From Polytrichum commune (taxonomy: Eukaryota > Streptophyta > Polytrichopsida > Polytrichales > Polytrichaceae), in assembly GCA_950295325.1 (NCBI GenBank), contig OX485808.1:34866527-34926526 (forward strand): 60,000 nucleotides of DNA, given 5' to 3'. The notes under the pieces were generated by a model. That model did no database searches. It was given only the letters and a program-made list of their open reading frames with translations, and had not been told where the DNA came from. A program made the position numbers and the translations under genes. Positions 56,592 to 60,000 of this stretch are shown here, in pieces (the first letter of the stretch is position 1; every line of letters starts with the position of its first letter).

Positions 56592-57391
56592 GTATCATCC
56601 TGCATGCTTAGGTCATCATCATTTCATACAAGAGCACTGAAGCAGTATATTCGTCCCCATTGCAGTTCATTGTCAAGTGGAGTGTTGGTTCTCTATGACG
56701 ATGAGTACTTGAAGGTAGAGTCTACCTCATTTTGTCGTTATGGGAACATTCAATCAGTAAGCTTAGATTAAAGTGAATTTCTATCTGCCAGCCCATCAAT
56801 ATTGGTGTCGTGTACGCATCTGCTTATTGTTGTTGAGTTATTTTCCCATTTGTATGGGCAGGGTGTAATAGGTAAATCAGAGTTACTTTTTGGACCATCA
56901 TATTCTTGGTTGTTTTTGCTTTTCAGATCCATATATCTCAAAGACCATCGCTATCTGTCCTGGTGGCGTTTATGAACTCTGCGAACTCAATTCCTTGCAG
57001 GTCAGTATTCCATAGTTGTGCAATGTGATACAAATTGACCTACACTTCTGGTTTTATCCTGTTAATTTGTTGACACTGACTTCAAATTTGTTATGTTCAG
57101 GAAAGAAGAGGCCAGAACTTTGCAGGAACTTATCTCTTCTGTTAAGGACAGGCAGTGTCAATTGAGGGACATACCAGAACTTATACTTGTCCAACATTCA
57201 GACAGCCATTTTTGGATTTTTGCTCTATGTTGCGAGCTCGTAAGGCATTTTCTCTTCAACTCTGTTCCAGATATTTTGTATTCATACCAGATTGGGTCTT
57301 TGCTGTCCTGGCTCATTGCATCCATGCAAATGAATGTCTTGGGTCGGATGTTCTGTGCTAAAATATTTGATATATACGCTAACTACGGCTA
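56592..57391 (+). CDS. Three-exon gene or gene fragment, function not recognised
   Basis: Exons 56592-56756, 56927-57000 and 57101-57391 join in frame (phases 0 and 2) with good borders (TTGCAG, TCA/GTAAGC, TTTCAG, TGCAG/GTCAGT, TTCAG). They encode VSSCMLRSSSFHTRALKQY, then HISQRPSLSVLVAFMNSANS, then KEEARTLQELISSVKDRQ and a hydrophobic end, about 176 residues in all. No start codon is seen in the first exon, so it is 5' incomplete. The consistent splice phases suggest a real gene or a recently truncated one. I do not recognise the domain. Confidence 0.45.
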
Positions 57392-58005
57392 AGAAATCTT
57401 GGGTGTAGTAAATAACTTGTGAATGCTCCCCACTTTACTTTTGAAGGGTTTTGGATAGATATTAATATCAGGACAATTTTTTCAGGACATAGCAGTTTGA
57501 ACATGTGGCTTGGCCTCTCAAGTTCCGGACTGGTTTAGTGGATACTAGTACTTCAAAGTACATTATATTGCAAAATTATGATGATGAAATTTTATGTATT
57601 GTGGATGTTCAGCTTCTATATGGAGGCCAATGAGATTGTGGTAGCTCTACATCTGACGATGCCTTAAGGAAAACCAAATTGATTTGGGAATCGAATGGAC
57701 AAAAAAAGTGGCTGGTTTTATTGTCATAGCAATTGCGATCTGGATGTTGCTACGGGGGAGGAGAGTGAAACCCAAGATCAACTAGAACCTGATTTGTTGA
57801 TTTGTTTTTTTTCCATTGAACTCCTTCACATGCAAAACATTGCATGACATACACAACATTGGGTCTTCTTACTTTCCATCCGTTGCCAGAATGTCATGCA
57901 CCTCTTCATGAGGAGTGCCCGAAACACCATGGGCACAAGGCACCCCAATGGTAGTTAACCACTCGGAGTAGGGGGGTTGATGGAGTAAGGGGTGTTTAGT
58001 ATTTA

Positions 58006-58125
58006 GGGTTAGTTACCATGTAGGCCGCTCGCCCACCAAGTTCTCATGGATATGTAGATTCTATTTGGTGTAATCTACATTTCTACTAGAATCCGGTGGG
58101 TGAGTAGCCTACATGGAAACTAACC
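58006..58125. repeat. Foldback hairpin, right copy
   Basis: Counterpart of 141-261. The arms start GGGTTAGTTACCATG and end CATGGAAACTAACCC. The centre differs at several bases from the left copy while the arms are kept. Confidence 0.7.
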
Positions 58126-59198
58126 CTTACTATGCCTTTTCCATGGAAGTAGACCTAAATAAAGTAAACCGCTGCAATGTTTATGGTTTTTAGTGTCACA
58201 TGCGTAATAGTGTCACTTGACCTATTTGAGGCGTATCGTAGGTTACATTGGTGATTAACAACTTCACCATAAGTATCATGAGGTGACACTTGGGCGTTCA
58301 AGTGCACTTACGAACATCTTGGCATGAGTATGTTCAATAGTGTCATGAGGTGCATGCTTATGTTACACAAAGGTCTACAAGTTGACTAAAGTGTACACCA
58401 ATGACACTTGCCATTGGTATGCTCAAGAATATGTTCCTCTTGCATACTAAAATGTAAACAAACGACACTTGCCATTTAGTACGCTCAAAAACATCTCCCC
58501 CTTGCATACTAATATCAAAAATATCTCCCCCTTGCAGATTGTCATCTATAGCATCCCAATGGACAACTCTAAATGTCATAATGTAATTTTTTTTTTTTAC
58601 TTTAAAAATTCACTTATGTTGACAAATAGAATCATATTGGCAATTAACGTGTGTGACACACTTAGACCTCTAGGCATCCAGTTTAGGCCCTTTGCAAATA
58701 GTGTACATGACACTAAATACCATAAACGGTGTACCACTACCACTACCGTGACCACAACCAACCCTAGTGTAAACGACCCTTAGAATGTAGCAGCTTGGAT
58801 GCTCCTCAAAGCAGTTTGCTAGCATGTATCAATAGTTGTGCTGATGCCAAACTCGACAGAAAAACATTCACTCTCCTTTGTAGTTTAGGATTTAGCTGAA
58901 CAGATTCCAAAGAAGCTCGTTGATGATGATGGTGATGATGATAATGTGCACTTGGTTGACATCCTTTGTTTTCCTTCTGCCGACAACATGTTGCGCACAA
59001 TCAATTATATTTGAAGTACTAGTGGTACTTCGTTGTGTCTGTACTTGCACATTGACGATCGAACAATGATAGCTGAATGCATAAATTCTCGCTATAGTTC
59101 ATCATTCAAGTCTACCGTTTTCGTCTTCAATTCAACTTGGCGCTCTTCAAATCCTCTTTCGAGAACACGTCTGCTGCCTGCTCCAATTTCTGCCTTAC

Positions 59199-59392
59199 AG
59201 CTCCGAAACAATCTTTTTCAATGACCTTACCTCTTCCACCAACACCTCATCCGCCTTTCCTGCTTTTGCATTCTGCTCATCTTGACGCAGTAGATACTCT
59301 GCCAGGGCACCCGTAATATTAATAATCCACGGCATAATCTCATCGAAAACCGTATACCATATTCGCAAGAATTCAATCAACTCAACCCTCTC
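59199..59392 (-). CDS. Isolated coding exon of an unrecognised protein (copy 2)
   Basis: Same exon as at 1342-1535 with the same acceptor and donor. It encodes ERVELIEFLRIWY onward with two conservative changes. Both copies being open argues against long neutral decay. Confidence 0.4.
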
Positions 59393-60000
59393 CTACACTC
59401 TTGATGTGTGCAAGTCAGAGTGTTGTGTAAAAGGGGAGAGAATTGAGGAAGTGCCTCTTGAGCAATTTCGGTGTGAACCTCTCCACCGCCTTCAATGAAG
59501 AATGCAAGTTGCTCACCGTTAGCTCCGGCAGGAGGCAAGAATCTCCCTTATAAGGGGTCCCAATGCGACATTGGCACTTGAAGTGGAGCAAAAAAACATT
59601 CTCCAATTGGTCATCAGTTCATTCCACCATGATAAGCATGGGCACATGGGGAGGAATCGCCGATTCTGGGCGAACATCAACCGACATGTGGAAATAGGAA
59701 AAAAAATGACACCCAAGTGATTTAGTGATTGCATCATTTACCTGCTTGAGAAATGGAAAGGCGGCTGTGTGCGCAGACATATAAGAGAGCAACAACCTTC
59801 TGTAATAGGAGATCTAGTGCAATCACCACAAGTTTGCCCCATAGACATGTGGCGTGGAAATCTTTATTTCTGTCATGACAGAGATCCCTTGATGTTTTTC
59901 CTGTTGCTAAAACATTTTGGCATGGGAGAGTGGTAGCGGAACTATTGTTTTAATCTTCGAATAGCATAGGGAGACATTGCTCACACTTCTGTATCCACCT

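Larger units (their letters stand above)
57941..60000. repeat. Right copy of the ~2.1 kb direct repeat (truncated by window end)
   Basis: Nearly identical to 76-2156 in the same orientation; it includes the foldback hairpin (58006-58125) and the exon-like segment at 59199-59392 (minus). Small differences include a longer T-run near 58587 and loss of a few bases in the (ACC)n and GCCTCTTGAGC regions. The junction at 57941 with unrelated sequence is sharp. Confidence 0.9.

Overview
The window looks like nuclear DNA of a land plant or close streptophyte relative. It has introns with GT/AG borders, long AT-rich gene-poor stretches, plant-type telomere motifs (TTTAGGG/CCCTAAA) at 17528, 31822 and 33508, and plant-style transposons and kinase families. 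The protein types suggest a bryophyte or seedless vascular plant, but I cannot fix the species.

Layout. At 76-2156 there is a roughly 2.1 kb segment that recurs in the same orientation at 57941-60000 and runs off the window end. A protein kinase gene lies at 4098-5849 (-). A 1.94 kb near-perfect inverted repeat follows at 6046-7983. From 9798 to 15961 (+) six exons splice in frame into one predicted 1298-residue protein: a pseudokinase, then a SERAC1-like alpha/beta hydrolase, then three copies of a 120-residue repeat. The stretch 15962-19900 holds no recognisable gene. A broken Ty3/gypsy pol end lies at 19898-20545 (-).

The centrepiece is at 20732-42640. An outer gene (seven exons, minus strand, 42154 to 20732) encodes a ParB-like domain followed by an N4/N6-type DNA methyltransferase-like domain. 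Its last intron but one has been entered by a 17,604 bp element (21630-39233). That element has 28 bp terminal inverted repeats, and TAAT flanks both ends. It carries its own, divergent and apparently intact ParB-methyltransferase-like gene (29544 to 24855), an FCP1/NIF-like HAD phosphatase, a further unidentified gene, and a DUF7869-type putative transposase (35638-38702) spoiled by two stop codons.

Both ParB-methyltransferase genes are decorated with the same 22 bp palindrome: half-site GTTTGGGTCG, a variable dinucleotide, then the reverse complement CGACCCAAAC. I count about 41 copies. They lie upstream of both genes, in both introns of the inner gene, inside its last coding exon, and in a 79 bp tandem array in front of the transposase gene. 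My inference is a eukaryotic self-recognition or anti-silencing system, in which an element-encoded ParB/methyltransferase protein recognises a parS-like palindrome that marks the element's own DNA. This is untested. The catalytic motif of the methyltransferase domain is not recognisable in either gene, so a DNA-binding rather than modifying role is possible.

Right of 42640 the window is mostly decayed repeats. They include a pogo-like transposase tail (47104-47397), a 1,471 bp non-autonomous hAT-like element with perfect 8 bp target duplications (53485-54955), relics of other repeat families, and a short three-exon gene or gene fragment at 56592-57391 that I do not recognise.
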